A stretch of DNA of 64,000 nt from Alphaproteobacteria bacterium (GTDB lineage Bacteria; Pseudomonadota; Alphaproteobacteria; Caulobacterales; Parvularculaceae): positions 248,001-312,000 of the forward strand of contig WGLS01000004.1 in assembly GCA_016125455.1 (NCBI GenBank), read 5' to 3'. This document shows, piece by piece, positions 18,324 to 27,306 of the stretch (positions within the stretch are counted from its first letter, which is position 1; each line of letters begins with the position of its first letter). The translations under genes were made by a program, and so were the position numbers. A model generated the notes under the pieces. It ran no database searches. It was given only the letters and a program-made list of their open reading frames with translations, and was not told the origin of the DNA.

Positions 18324-19055
18324 CTATTGATAGCGCTTTGTCGTCTTTTGGGCGGCGACGTCGGGCTCGGTCACCGCGGCGCCCTTGTAGCCCGTGATGC
18401 TGTCCGCGACGAACGCGTTCGTTTTACGCTCGCGGCCAAAAGTGGAGGCGGGCCCGTGCCCCGGCACGAACTGGACGTCATCGCCGAGCGGCCAGAGTTT
18501 TTCCGTGATCGAGGCGATCAGCGTGGCGTGATCCCCGCGAGGAAAGTCCGTCCGGCCGATCGAGCCGGCGAAGATAACGTCGCCGACGAACGCGAACCGC
18601 GTCCCTTTGTGGTGAAACACGACGTGGCCCGGCGTGTGGCCGGGCGTGAAGACGACGTCGAACTCGACGCCGCCGATCTCCACTACGTCGCCGTCGTCGA
18701 GGAATCGGTCAGGGGAGCAGTCCTCGCCGTCATCGATGTTGAAGCGCTTCCAGCTCTCGCGGATCTGCTGCAGCCAGAAGACATCCTCCTTGTGCGGCCC
18801 TTCGATCGGCGCGCCGGTGCGCCGCCTGATCTCTTCGGCCGCGCCGGCATGGTCGAGGTGGCCATGGGTCAGCCAGATCTTCTCGATCCGCGCGTCCATC
18901 GCGGCGGCGGCCTGCATGATGCGGTCGGGCTCGCCGCCGGGATCGACGACTGCGGCCGCGCCAGAGGGCGCGCGCACGATCGAACAGTTTTGCTGGAACG
19001 GCGTGACGGGCACGATCTGCACCTGGAATGGAGGCGTGTGCTGAGGTTGGGTCAT
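18324..19055 (-). CDS. MBL-fold metallo-hydrolase (glyoxalase II-like)
   Basis: A 243-residue metallo-beta-lactamase-fold hydrolase of the YcbL/glyoxalase II-like group. Metal ligands are visible in THGHLDH (H64, H66, D68, H69), FTPGHTPGHVVF, FVGDVIFAGSIGRTDF and VPGHGPAS. This set predicts a binuclear metal site and thioester or related ester hydrolysis. The C-terminal tail has no substrate-binding domain of classical glyoxalase II, which fits YcbL-like proteins. It is convergent with the Reeler-like gene, with a short gap. Confidence 0.88.
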   Translation of the reverse strand: MTQPQHTPPFQVQIVPVTPFQQNCSIVRAPSGAAAVVDPGGEPDRIMQAAAAMDARIEKIWLTHGHLDHAGAAEEIRRRTGAPIEGPHKEDVFWLQQIRESWKRFNIDDGEDCSPDRFLDDGDVVEIGGVEFDVVFTPGHTPGHVVFHHKGTRFAFVGDVIFAGSIGRTDFPRGDHATLIASITEKLWPLGDDVQFVPGHGPASTFGRERKTNAFVADSITGYKGAAVTEPDVAAQKTTKRYQ

Positions 19056-19150
19056 GTGGCTGAGGATAGGGACCGCGCGCTGTGACGCAAGTGGCCGCTA
19101 CGCAAAGGCGTGACGCCAGGGGCTGCGACCGGCGGCGGCGCGGATTGGCT

Positions 19151-19504
19151 CTATTGCCGCTCGCCCTCAATGAACGCCTTCAGGAGGAGGGCGCTGTTCA
19201 TGTCTGGGTCCTTCGCGGCGTAGACGAAGGTCGCAGTCTTGCCCGCGACGAGCGCGCGCAGGCGGGCGATGCCGTCAGGATTTGCGCGGAGTTCCTCCCG
19301 GTACCGATCCTTGAACGCGTCCCATTTCGACGGGTCGTGGGCGAACCATTTGCGAAGGTTGGGGCTTGGCGATACGTCCTTCGTCCATTCGTCGAGGGCG
19401 GCGGCTTCTTTTGTCAGGCCGCGCGGCCACAGGCGCTCGAGAAGAATGCGCAGCCCGTCGCCCGGCGCAGGGGGGTCATAGGCGCGCTTCAGCTTGATGG
19501 GCAT
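19151..19504 (-). CDS. DUF488 family protein (YeaO-like)
   Basis: A 117-residue protein matching the DUF488/YeaO family: KLKRAYDPPAPGDGLRILLERLWPRG, LDEWTKDVSPSPNLRKWF, WDAFKDRYREEL, and a C-terminal TFVYAAKDPDMNSALLL segment. Function is unknown; it is a small cytoplasmic protein. AGAGG lies directly against the ATG, so the ribosome binding site is poorly spaced. It lies on the same strand as the MBL hydrolase, with about 95 bases between them. Confidence 0.85.
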   Translation of the reverse strand: MPIKLKRAYDPPAPGDGLRILLERLWPRGLTKEAAALDEWTKDVSPSPNLRKWFAHDPSKWDAFKDRYREELRANPDGIARLRALVAGKTATFVYAAKDPDMNSALLLKAFIEGERQ

Positions 19505-19568
19505 CCTCTAGACGTTCCCAGGCGACGCCGGCGATGAGACCGGCGCCGCCCCTGCGCGTCAAGCGCAG

Positions 19569-21830
19569 TTAGAACCGCTTGGAGATTTCAAAGCCCCACA
19601 TCGGCGGTTCGTTCACGAAGCCGGTGAGGTTGTTGAAGTCGATGCCGCCATTGAGCGCGAGGCTGTTCGTGACGTTGCGGCCATAGATCGCCGCCTCCCA
19701 GTCGCCGTTCGGCGACAGGTAGCCGAGGCGCAGGCCCGCCTCGAAAATGTCGTCGCGGAACTCTGCGGACTCGTAGAGGAAAAAGTTCGCTTCGGACGAA
19801 TAGGCCGCATCGCCAAACAGGAAGATCTGGCCGCCATTCGCCATTGGTTCGCTGATCCGGAACGTGGCGTTGACGATCCATTTCGGCGCGTGCGGCAGCG
19901 GGTTGCCATTGATCGCGACCGTTCCGGCGATGGGGCCGGCCGGGTCGAGCACGGTGCAGCCGCCGCCGCAGGGCTGGATGAACAGGCCCGGGTCGATGAT
20001 GCGCGTGAAATTGTAGCTCAGGCCGGCCGTAAACAGGAGATGATCGTTCGGCGCGAACTCGCCGTCGAATTCGAAGCCATAGCCGCGCGTCTTGTCGGCG
20101 TTGACGAGCTGGTTGAAGTTCGCGCCGCCGCCGACCGCCGTCAGTTGCTGGTCGTCGACATCATACCAGAACCCGGTCAGGCTGAAGCGCGCCTTGTTGT
20201 CGAGCGTCGCCGTCTTTACGCCGCCCTCGACGGAGAAGATTTCTTCCGTATCCGCCACGGTCACGACGTCGCCGAAGAGCAGGCGGCCCTGGATCGACGG
20301 CGCGCGGAACGACGTCGCGACCCGCGCGTAGATGTTGGTTGCGTCGGTGACGGCGTAGGTCGCCGCGACGTTCCACGAAATATCGTCGTCGCTTGGATTG
20401 ACGCCGATGATGCCCGTCGCGCCGCCGCCGATCGGCGATTGGGTGCGTTCGGCGACGAAGTCCTTTTCCTCGTTCGAATAGCGCACGCCCGCCTGAAGGT
20501 TCAGGCGGTCGGTGGCGTCGAAGTCGAGATGGGCGAACAGCGCCCAGGCGTTGGTTAGTTGCTCCTGCCGGGCATAGCCGTTCTGCGGATTGCCAGGCGC
20601 GAGGCTGTCGAAGTTGAAGCTGTCGATCGAGATGTCTTCGTAGAAATAGAAGCCGCCGACCTGATAGGTGACCTTGTCCCCCAGCGGGCCGGTCAGCCGG
20701 ATTTCCTGGGTCAGCTGGTCATGCTCCGGCAGGCCGTCGGCGCTTTCCGCCGGGAACGGAATGGGCGCGGGGACGTCATTGCCGATAAAGCCGGCGCCAA
20801 AGCCGCCGTCGATGTCGCCGCGCGAGAACGTCTCAACGCTCTCCACCGAACTGATCGAGGTCAGCATCGCGCCGCCGAGATCGTATTCGAGGCGGATCTG
20901 CCCGCCGATCTGGCGGACTTTCTGCTTGTTGCGGCCGTCATAAAACACCGTTTCGCGGTCGAAGTCGTCGACGATCGCGTTGGATCCGGGCGTGATGATG
21001 TTGGCGCGGAAGAGCCGCGCGTCGCCGTCATAGATGCGGCCGTGAATATTGAAGAGGGCGGTAAGGCGATCCGACGGCTCCAGCAGGAGCTGGGCGCGGT
21101 AGCCGAAGTCGTTATAGCCGCCGAACTCGCTCTGCGGCCCGGCCGCCGCATTGTCGACCCAGTCGGACCGGTGCTGGTATATCGTCGCCACACGGAACAT
21201 GACGCCGTCGGCGATCGGGCCGCCGACCGCGCCTTCCCAGTTGACGGTGTTGTAGCGGCCGTAGGACGCCTGCGCGTAGCCGCCGAATTCGTCGGTCGGC
21301 TTCCGGCTGTCGAGCTTGACGATGCCAGCTGGCGTATTGCGGCCGAACAGGGTGCCTTGCGGTCCGCGCAAGACTTCCACGCGGTCCACGTCGAAGATCG
21401 GCATGCCCTTCACGACCGGGTTCTCCATGACGACTTCATCGTACACGAACGAAACCGGCTGGGAGGCGTTGAGGTCGAAGTCGGTATTGCCGAGGCCGCG
21501 GATGTAAAAGCGCGGGAACGTCCGGCCGAACGAGCTTTCGATCCTGAGCGAGGGGACGCGTCCCGAAAGCGAGCGAATGTCTAGGCCGCCGGAGAAGAGG
21601 ACGTCGAGCTTCTCGCCTGAAACGGTGGCGACGGAAAGCGGCACGTCCTCGATTCGCTCTTCCACGCGCTGGGCCGTCACGGTGATGACGTCGAGGCCGC
21701 CCTCCGCGGCCGGAGCCTCCGCTTCCTGCGCGAAAGCCTGTCCCGCGATGGCGAGAACCGTTGCGGATGAGGCGAGGCCAAAGGCGCGCCGACAGATGGA
21801 TGATGTTGTGAATTCGCGTTTAGCGATCAT
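19569..21830 (-). CDS. TonB-dependent outer-membrane receptor
   Basis: A 753-residue receptor. It has a signal peptide (cleavage near GQAFAQEA) and a plug domain with VITVTAQRVEERIEDVPLSV, FYIRGLGNTDFDLNASQPV and VEVLRGPQGTLFGRNTPAG. A 22-stranded barrel follows, ending in ISKRF with the C-terminal aromatic expected of outer-membrane beta barrels. The plug style, including the PQGTLFGRNT motif, is typical of the large sphingomonad and hyphomonad receptor class. The substrate cannot be told. A CGGGC pair sits in an extracellular-loop-sized insertion. No extended N-terminal signalling domain is present. Confidence 0.93.
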   Translation of the reverse strand: MIAKREFTTSSICRRAFGLASSATVLAIAGQAFAQEAEAPAAEGGLDVITVTAQRVEERIEDVPLSVATVSGEKLDVLFSGGLDIRSLSGRVPSLRIESSFGRTFPRFYIRGLGNTDFDLNASQPVSFVYDEVVMENPVVKGMPIFDVDRVEVLRGPQGTLFGRNTPAGIVKLDSRKPTDEFGGYAQASYGRYNTVNWEGAVGGPIADGVMFRVATIYQHRSDWVDNAAAGPQSEFGGYNDFGYRAQLLLEPSDRLTALFNIHGRIYDGDARLFRANIITPGSNAIVDDFDRETVFYDGRNKQKVRQIGGQIRLEYDLGGAMLTSISSVESVETFSRGDIDGGFGAGFIGNDVPAPIPFPAESADGLPEHDQLTQEIRLTGPLGDKVTYQVGGFYFYEDISIDSFNFDSLAPGNPQNGYARQEQLTNAWALFAHLDFDATDRLNLQAGVRYSNEEKDFVAERTQSPIGGGATGIIGVNPSDDDISWNVAATYAVTDATNIYARVATSFRAPSIQGRLLFGDVVTVADTEEIFSVEGGVKTATLDNKARFSLTGFWYDVDDQQLTAVGGGANFNQLVNADKTRGYGFEFDGEFAPNDHLLFTAGLSYNFTRIIDPGLFIQPCGGGCTVLDPAGPIAGTVAINGNPLPHAPKWIVNATFRISEPMANGGQIFLFGDAAYSSEANFFLYESAEFRDDIFEAGLRLGYLSPNGDWEAAIYGRNVTNSLALNGGIDFNNLTGFVNEPPMWGFEISKRF

Positions 21831-22090
21831 GGAGACGCCCCGATTGTTGAGTTGGACTGACGAGACTCAAGAACCCCTGACGGACGCAGCGTTAACCAAC
21901 GTCCTGACGCGGCGCAGCATAGGCGCCATGTGACGGATCGCTATCGGTTTTGTTGCGTATTTGAGACGAAAGCGCATTGAGGACGCGATTCAGTGCCGGA
22001 GCGTGGCCTTGGCGCACCAATGCTGCCGCTCCGGCGGCCGGCCTTGTGGAAAATCTCTGTGGATAAAACGGCTGGAAGGCCCTTGCGCCG
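21831..22090. other. Spacer between enoyl-CoA hydratase and TonB receptor
   Basis: About 260 bases upstream of the TonB receptor start, with no supported gene. It carries the receptor promoter and the 3' end of the enoyl-CoA hydratase transcript. GTTAACCA near 21890 resembles one half of a CtrA site, but no second half is spaced properly. Confidence 0.35.
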
Positions 22091-22876
22091 TCAGCGTTTG
22101 CCGCCGCCGCGCCCAGCGCCCTTGATGAAGGCCTTCGCGCCGTCGAGGGTCTCGCCTGATTGCAGCGTGCGCATCCCGATTGCGAACTCGTTGGCGAGCG
22201 CCTTCGCCTCGGGCATCGACCACTGCTCGATGCTGGATCGCCGGTCGTTGCGCAGGCAGGTCTGGGGCAGGGCGCTGATCTCCTCCGCGAGCGAGAGGGC
22301 GGCCGCAAGCGCCTCGCCCGGCGGCGCGAGCCGGTTTGCAAGGCCCCAGCCAAGCGCCTCTTCTGCGATGACGCCGCGGCCGGTAAGGATCATGTCGTTC
22401 GCCCGCGAGGCGCCGATGAGTCGCGGCAGGCGGACCGTGCCGCCATCGATTAGCGGCACGCCGAACCGTCGGCAGTATACGCCGAAGACCGCGTCTTGCG
22501 CCGCGACGCGCAGGTCGCACCAAAGCGCCAGTTCAAGCCCGCCCGCGACCGCCGGTCCCTCAATCGCGGCGATCACGGGCTTGGTCGGCTCGAGCCGTGT
22601 GGGTCCCATCGGGCCCGTCGTTTCGTTCGGGCCGGTCGGCGGTTCTGTGCGGTTGCCTTTGCCGGCGGCGACCGCGTGCAGATCGGCGCCGGCGCAGAAA
22701 AACCCGCCAGCGCCCGTCAGGATGGCGACGTTCAAGTCTGCGTCTGCATCGAATGCGACGAACGCTGCGGCCAGCGCGTCTGCCGTTTCTCGGTCGACGG
22801 CGTTCCGCCGGTCCGGGCGATTGATCGTGACGATGAATACGGCGCCGCGCCGTTCGGTGAGGATGACATCGGCCAT
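22091..22876 (-). CDS. Enoyl-CoA hydratase/isomerase family protein
   Basis: A 261-residue crotonase-fold enzyme. INRPDRRNAVDRETADAL, AGGFFCAGADL (oxyanion hole), IEGPAVAGGLELALWCDLRVAA (second oxyanion Gly) and FGVPLIDGGTVRLPRLIG are conserved blocks. The two catalytic Glu positions of mitochondrial hydratase are not both clear: the second region reads GVPLIDGG, so hydratase versus isomerase versus other activity is open. A Pro/Gly/Thr-rich insert of about 20 residues follows the first oxyanion block. The ATG at 22876 is chosen because conserved sequence begins there. It is divergent to the oxidoreductase gene, and the two may share an acyl-CoA pathway. Confidence 0.87.
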   Translation of the reverse strand: MADVILTERRGAVFIVTINRPDRRNAVDRETADALAAAFVAFDADADLNVAILTGAGGFFCAGADLHAVAAGKGNRTEPPTGPNETTGPMGPTRLEPTKPVIAAIEGPAVAGGLELALWCDLRVAAQDAVFGVYCRRFGVPLIDGGTVRLPRLIGASRANDMILTGRGVIAEEALGWGLANRLAPPGEALAAALSLAEEISALPQTCLRNDRRSSIEQWSMPEAKALANEFAIGMRTLQSGETLDGAKAFIKGAGRGGGKR

Positions 22877-22988
22877 GGGCGGCAAGCTCGCCCTCGCGAT
22901 CGGATTTCGCAAGCGCCATTGGCGCCGCGGCGTCTCGACCCGGTGGATGAAGCCTCTTATTCAGACGGCGGAAGGGAGCCGCGAAGGC

Positions 22989-24296
22989 ATGACCGGACTT
23001 GACCAGCACCTGACGCTGCCCTGCGGCGTGCGCCTGAAAAACCGCTTCGCCAAGGCGGCCATGACCGAAGGCCTCGCAGACCCTTCAAACCGTGCGACGG
23101 ACCGGCATGCGACGCTCTATCGGCGCTGGGCCGAGGGCGGCGCCGGCCTTTTGCTGACAGGCAATGTGATGGTCGACCGGCGCTATCTGGAGCGGCCCGG
23201 CAATGTCGTCATCGATGGCGATCAGTCGCCGGACCGGATGTCGGCGCTTGCGGCGTCTGCGAATGCCGCGCACGAGGGCGGGGCCGCCGTCTGGATGCAG
23301 CTTTCCCATGCTGGCCGGCAGTCGCCAAAGATCGTCGCCGCCGAGCCCGTTGGCCCGTCCGCGGTCCAGGTCAAGCTGCCGGGCGGCCAGTTCGGCGCGC
23401 CGCGGGCGTTGTCCGGCGGCGAAGCGGAAGATGTTGTCGCCCGCTTCGCCAACGCCGCCAGCGTCGCCAAGGAAGCCGGCTTCGACGGGGTGCAGGTGCA
23501 CGCCGCTCATGGCTATCTCATCTCGGAATTCCTGAACCCCCTCGTCAATCTGCGAACGGATGAATGGGGCGGATCGCTCGAAAACCGCGCGCGTCTGCTC
23601 ACGCGGACCGTCGAAGCGGTGCGCGCAAAGGTCGGGTCCGGGTTCCCGGTCTCCGTCAAGCTCAACTCTTCGGATTTTCAGCGCGGCGGCTTCGGCTTCG
23701 AGGACTGCCTGAAAGTGGTCGCCATGCTCGACGATCGCGGCGTCGACCTCATCGAGATTTCAGGCGGCAATTACGAGCAGCCGCGGATGATGGGCATTGA
23801 GGGGCTAGAGCCGGTCTTCGAGGAAGCCGTCCGGGCGAGCACGCGGGCGCGCGAGGCGTATTTCATCCAGTATGCGGAGGAAGTTGCGAGGATCGCCAGG
23901 GCGCCGTTGATGGTCACCGGCGGGTTCCGCACGCGCGCGGCGATGGACGAGGCGCTCTCGTCCGGCGCTGCGGCGGTGATCGGCGTCGCGCGGCCGCTCT
24001 GCGTCGAGCCGGACCTGCCAAAGCGCCTCTTGGCCGGCAAGATCGACGCCCTCCCGGCGTTTGAGAAGAGCTTGCGCATCGGGCCGGGCGTGTTGGGGCC
24101 GAATTCGCCGGTCGCCATGGTCAAGGCGATCAACGGCTTTGCTTCGATGGCGTTCTACTACCAGAACATCTACCGCCTCGCCGACGGCAAGGAGGCGCTC
24201 GCGTCGATGCCGCTGCTGCCGGCTTTCCTTCGTCACCAGTCCCAGGAGGCGGCGACCGCAAGAGGCCTTGCGAACCGCCAGCCGGTCGGCGGCTAG
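22989..24296 (+). CDS. NADH:flavin oxidoreductase, Old Yellow Enzyme family
   Basis: A 435-residue flavoenzyme with a TIM-barrel OYE fold. Visible signatures are WMQLSHAGRQSP, VQVHAAHGYLISEFLNPLVNLRTDEWGGS split across the substrate/FMN-binding loop, VSVKLNSSDF, IEISGGNYEQP, and the phosphate-binding VTGGFRTRAAM and GVARPL. It is about the size of single-domain members; there is no C-terminal FAD/NAD domain as in 2,4-dienoyl-CoA reductase. It would reduce activated C=C bonds with NAD(P)H, substrate unknown. The frame extends far upstream, but the ATG at 22989 starts the conserved region and has AGGGAG nearby. Confidence 0.88.
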   Translation: MTGLDQHLTLPCGVRLKNRFAKAAMTEGLADPSNRATDRHATLYRRWAEGGAGLLLTGNVMVDRRYLERPGNVVIDGDQSPDRMSALAASANAAHEGGAAVWMQLSHAGRQSPKIVAAEPVGPSAVQVKLPGGQFGAPRALSGGEAEDVVARFANAASVAKEAGFDGVQVHAAHGYLISEFLNPLVNLRTDEWGGSLENRARLLTRTVEAVRAKVGSGFPVSVKLNSSDFQRGGFGFEDCLKVVAMLDDRGVDLIEISGGNYEQPRMMGIEGLEPVFEEAVRASTRAREAYFIQYAEEVARIARAPLMVTGGFRTRAAMDEALSSGAAAVIGVARPLCVEPDLPKRLLAGKIDALPAFEKSLRIGPGVLGPNSPVAMVKAINGFASMAFYYQNIYRLADGKEALASMPLLPAFLRHQSQEAATARGLANRQPVGG

Positions 24297-24390
24297 CGCC
24301 TGAGCGCCCTCGGCACAACCGGTGAAAATCTGCTGGCCGCCGTCCGCGGACGATCAGAGTGCTGAAGGTCGCCAGGAAAGCGGTCGCGGG

Positions 24391-24989
24391 TCAACGCCTA
24401 AGGCGGCGTGCGCCAAGCCCGCCGAGGCCCGCGACCCCGGCGATGAACAGTGGAAGCGCCGCCGGCAGGGGCACAACGTTCGCCCCGACGGCAATGGTCA
24501 CCGTGTTGTTGCCGAAGATCGATTGATAGACGCCAACGTCAAAGCCGAGACTGGCGAGGGTTGCGCCGGCGAAGGTCATGCTCGAAAAAAGATCGGATAA
24601 GGACGCATAGCCCGACGGCACAAAAAGAAAATCACTGCCAAACGTAGAGTCAAACGCAAACGAATCGCCCGAGCGCGACGTTGGCTGGGTGGCAATAAGC
24701 CCCCCCGTATCCGGGAACACTACACCGGTCAGATAACTGTCGACCGCGCCTTCGCCGAAGCTGATTACGCCTCCACCAGGTATTATTATTGCGCCAATAA
24801 AAAAGTTGGAGCCAGCAGACGACAATCCCGTAAGGTCGATCTGGCCCTGACCGGTAATTACGACGTCGGGGCCAACCTCTTCGACCGTAATGTTGTAGAC
24901 GGCCGCTTGATGTTGTAGACGGCCGCTTGCGCCGCGACGAAAAAACCAAGGCTCGCCAGACCGGCGACGATAGCTGTGACGACTCTCAT
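24391..24989 (-). pseudogene. VPLPA-CTERM sorted secreted protein, frameshifted by a 20-bp duplication
   Basis: The natural start is the ATG at 24989 (GGGGGAG six bases upstream), which encodes a good signal peptide, MRVVTAIVAGLASLGFFVAA, then QAAVYNI. A perfect 20-bp tandem duplication at 24890-24929 shifts the frame, and this reading stops after about 43 residues. The mature part continues in another frame (AAVYNITVEEVGPDVVITG onwards) to a C-terminal VPLPAALPLFIAGVAGLGGLGARRLRR split here as sorting motif, membrane helix and basic tail. Removing one repeat unit leaves an exact 192-residue frame. Members of this class are anchored by exosortase-like enzymes, none of which is in the window. 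It could be a recent null allele, a phase-variable state or an assembly error. Confidence 0.8.
24890..24929. repeat. Perfect 20-bp tandem duplication inside a coding sequence
   Basis: The unit ATGTTGTAGACGGCCGCTTG occurs twice head to tail (24890-24909 and 24910-24929) with no mismatch. Since 20 is not a multiple of three, it breaks the reading frame between signal peptide and mature domain of the VPLPA-CTERM gene. Confidence 0.95.
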
Positions 24990-25220
24990 TGCGCTCCCCC
25001 AATAAGGCTGAGCGAAGCGTGAACCTGCCGCCCTCGTTTGTCAAAGAAAACCTAGGGTTAACGAGCCTGTCGACCGAAGCGGCGACGCGCCTTCGCCGTC
25101 CCTGTATTGTCGCGTGCGGCGCACCGCGATTGCGGGGCTGGAGTCGGAGTTGATTGTCTCTCCGCGCCGGCGCTGCCGATTTGGCTGGCGCGTTTTCGCC
25201 GCATCGCCCATAGCTGGCCG

Positions 25221-25904
25221 ATGAAATCCGACTCTGTTGCGTCCCCAGACGCGTTATCCGCCCCGATCCACCAAGCCAGGCAGGCCGACGTTCGGCCGAT
25301 CGACCCGTCGACGACGAGACCCCGCCCGCCGCTGAACTGGTTCTCGCCGATCTGGCGCGCGATCTGCGGCGTTTTCCTGCGCCTGACCGGCTGGCGGCTG
25401 GAAGGCGACTGGCCGGCCGAAGGCAAGATCGTCGTGATCGCTGCGCCGCATACGTCCAATGTAGACGCGATCTACATGCTAGCCGCCGCCGGCTTCTACA
25501 ACGTCAAGCTGCGCTGGATGGGCAAGAAGGAGTTGACGACCGGGCCATTCGGCTGGTTCGTCAGCTGGCTCGGGTGCGTGCCGATCGACCGGTCGGCGAA
25601 GAACGACGTGGTGCGGCAGATGGTCGAGGCGTTCGAGGCCGCGGACCTGCTCGCGCTCGCCGTGCCGCCGGAGGGCACGCGCGCCAAGACCCGGGAATGG
25701 AAGAGCGGCTTCTATCACATCGCCCACCAGGCCGGCGTGCCGCTTCTGATGAGCGTCCTCGACTTCGGTTCGCGACGGATCCGACTCAAGGCGGTCGTCA
25801 CGCCGGGCGGCGACTATGAGCGCGACCTGGTCGTGATCCAGTCGTTTTATCGCGACGCCAGGGGCCTGCGCGAAGGCGATTTCTCCGTCGACCGAGACGA
25901 CTGA
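25221..25904 (+). CDS. PlsC-like acyltransferase family protein
   Basis: A 227-residue protein with the acyltransferase block HTSNVD (H77 and D82, the HX4D motif) following IVVIAAP, then FGWFVSWLGCVPIDRS and the VPPEGTRAKTREWKSGFYHIA block with EGTR. This is the compact '1-acyl-glycerol-3-phosphate acyltransferase-like' subgroup that has HTSN in place of the usual NHxxxxD context. The acyl acceptor is unknown. The start at 25221 is a choice: the frame is open from 25107, but the earlier part looks non-coding and neither start has a strong ribosome binding site. It is divergent to the VPLPA-CTERM gene. Confidence 0.82.
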   Translation: MKSDSVASPDALSAPIHQARQADVRPIDPSTTRPRPPLNWFSPIWRAICGVFLRLTGWRLEGDWPAEGKIVVIAAPHTSNVDAIYMLAAAGFYNVKLRWMGKKELTTGPFGWFVSWLGCVPIDRSAKNDVVRQMVEAFEAADLLALAVPPEGTRAKTREWKSGFYHIAHQAGVPLLMSVLDFGSRRIRLKAVVTPGGDYERDLVVIQSFYRDARGLREGDFSVDRDD

Positions 25905-26019
25905 TCCGCCATCGCCGTTCCCCCAAGCCGCTCCTCTGGGACCGGCTGCGCCGGCGTCAATGCGGGGTGGCCACTGTTGCGCCGTTGCGGCAGGATACCG
26001 CCGAGCGAGGGGGGCTTGC

Positions 26020-26469
26020 ATGGGCGCTATCCAGTCGATTGCGACGCCAGACGCGATTTTCAGCCTCGGCAATTCGGTCGCTCTTGTCGGGTGGATCATC
26101 CTGATCTTCCTGCCGCGACGGTTTCCGCTCCTGTTTGCGGTCCCGCAATTCATCATCCCGTTCGCGCTCGGCCTGCTCTACGCCGGCCTCATCATGGCGA
26201 ACATCTATCGCGGCGATGGCGGGTTCGGCTCCATCGAGCAGGTGAGGGCGCTGTTTTCGCGCGACGCCGCCCTTGTCGCCGGCTGGCTCCATTACCTCGC
26301 CTTCGACCTGTTCGTCGGATCATGGATCGCCGCCCGCTCCGACGCGCTCGGCATCCCCAGGATCATCCAGGCGGTCGTCCTCGCCGCGACGTTCATGTTC
26401 GGTCCGGTCGGTCTCGTCATTTTCCTCACGATGCGGACGTTTTGCCGACCGGTGGAGGCGCCCCGATGA
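26020..26469 (+). CDS. ABA4-like (DUF4281) membrane protein
   Basis: A 149-residue protein with four membrane segments (VALVGWIILIFL, FIIPFALGLLYAGLIMA, WLHYLAFDLFVGSWIA, VLAATFMFGPVGLVIFLTMR). The blocks LHYLAFDLFVGSWIARS-like and FGPVGLVIFL define the ABA4-like family; plant ABA4 acts in neoxanthin formation, while bacterial roles are undefined. GAGGGGGG before the ATG at 26020 sets the start. Its TGA overlaps the ATG of the next gene by four bases, so the two are coupled. Confidence 0.85.
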   Translation: MGAIQSIATPDAIFSLGNSVALVGWIILIFLPRRFPLLFAVPQFIIPFALGLLYAGLIMANIYRGDGGFGSIEQVRALFSRDAALVAGWLHYLAFDLFVGSWIAARSDALGIPRIIQAVVLAATFMFGPVGLVIFLTMRTFCRPVEAPR

Positions 26470-27296
26470 TCGCCTGGCTCGACCGACGCCGGGCGTTCAG
26501 GCCCGCCATTCCCGGCCTCGATGACGATCATGTCAGCCGCGCGCTCGCCGCGACGGCGATCCTCATGGCCGGACTTTTCGTCGTCACCTCGCCTGCCTGG
26601 GTTATAGATTCGCGTACGATCGACGCCGCCAGCGTCTGGACGAAGCCGCAGAAATTCAATGTCTCCGGCTTCGTCCATTTCATGACGCTCGCCTGGATCG
26701 CCCAGCAACTGCCTCGCGCCGTGCGGGCTGGGCCAACGCTCTCGATCTTCGCTTATCTCGCTGTCGGATCGATGCTGCTTGAGAACGTCTACATATCAAT
26801 TCAGGCGGCGCGTGGCCGGCGATCCCATTTCAATTTCGAGACCGATCTCGAGGCGTCGATTTACGCCCTGATGGGCGTCGGCGCGCTCCTGCTGGTCATC
26901 GTCGCGATCGTGCTCGCGGTGCAGATCCTCAGGAAAGGCGACCGTGAGCGGCCTGGTCTCCGCCTCGGCTCGATCATCGGCCTCAGCGTCGGGGCCGTCG
27001 CGACGATCGGCTTCGCCGGCTATATGTCGACGAGCGGGTCGCATTACGTTGGCGGCGCGACGGACGGCGGCGCGTCAGTGCCGTTCTTCGGCTGGTCGCG
27101 GGAGATTGGCGACCTGCGCCCCGCGCACTTCGTCGCCCTGCACATGATGCAGACGCTGCCGATCATTGGCTGGCTGACGGACCGGGTCGGCGGGCCGTCG
27201 CGCCTCATCGTCCTCAGCGCTGGCGCTGCGCAATTGGCATTGGCCGCGTTTCTGTTCGCTCAGGCTCTTGACGGGCGGCCCTTCTGGCCGGCGTAG
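26466..27296 (+). CDS. Polytopic membrane protein, unknown family
   Basis: A 276-residue protein with about seven hydrophobic segments. Conspicuous blocks are DAASVWTKPQKFNVSGFVHFMTLAW, then an acidic-plus-YAL segment, then PAHFVALHMMQTLPIIGWL with two His in membrane-facing context. I recognise this as a recurrent uncharacterised bacterial membrane protein but cannot name the family. The start overlaps the ABA4-like stop (ATGA), indicating a two-gene operon. It ends ten bases before the convergent P450 stop. Confidence 0.75.
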   Translation: MIAWLDRRRAFRPAIPGLDDDHVSRALAATAILMAGLFVVTSPAWVIDSRTIDAASVWTKPQKFNVSGFVHFMTLAWIAQQLPRAVRAGPTLSIFAYLAVGSMLLENVYISIQAARGRRSHFNFETDLEASIYALMGVGALLLVIVAIVLAVQILRKGDRERPGLRLGSIIGLSVGAVATIGFAGYMSTSGSHYVGGATDGGASVPFFGWSREIGDLRPAHFVALHMMQTLPIIGWLTDRVGGPSRLIVLSAGAAQLALAAFLFAQALDGRPFWPA

Positions 27297-27306
27297 GCCC
27301 ACCGCC

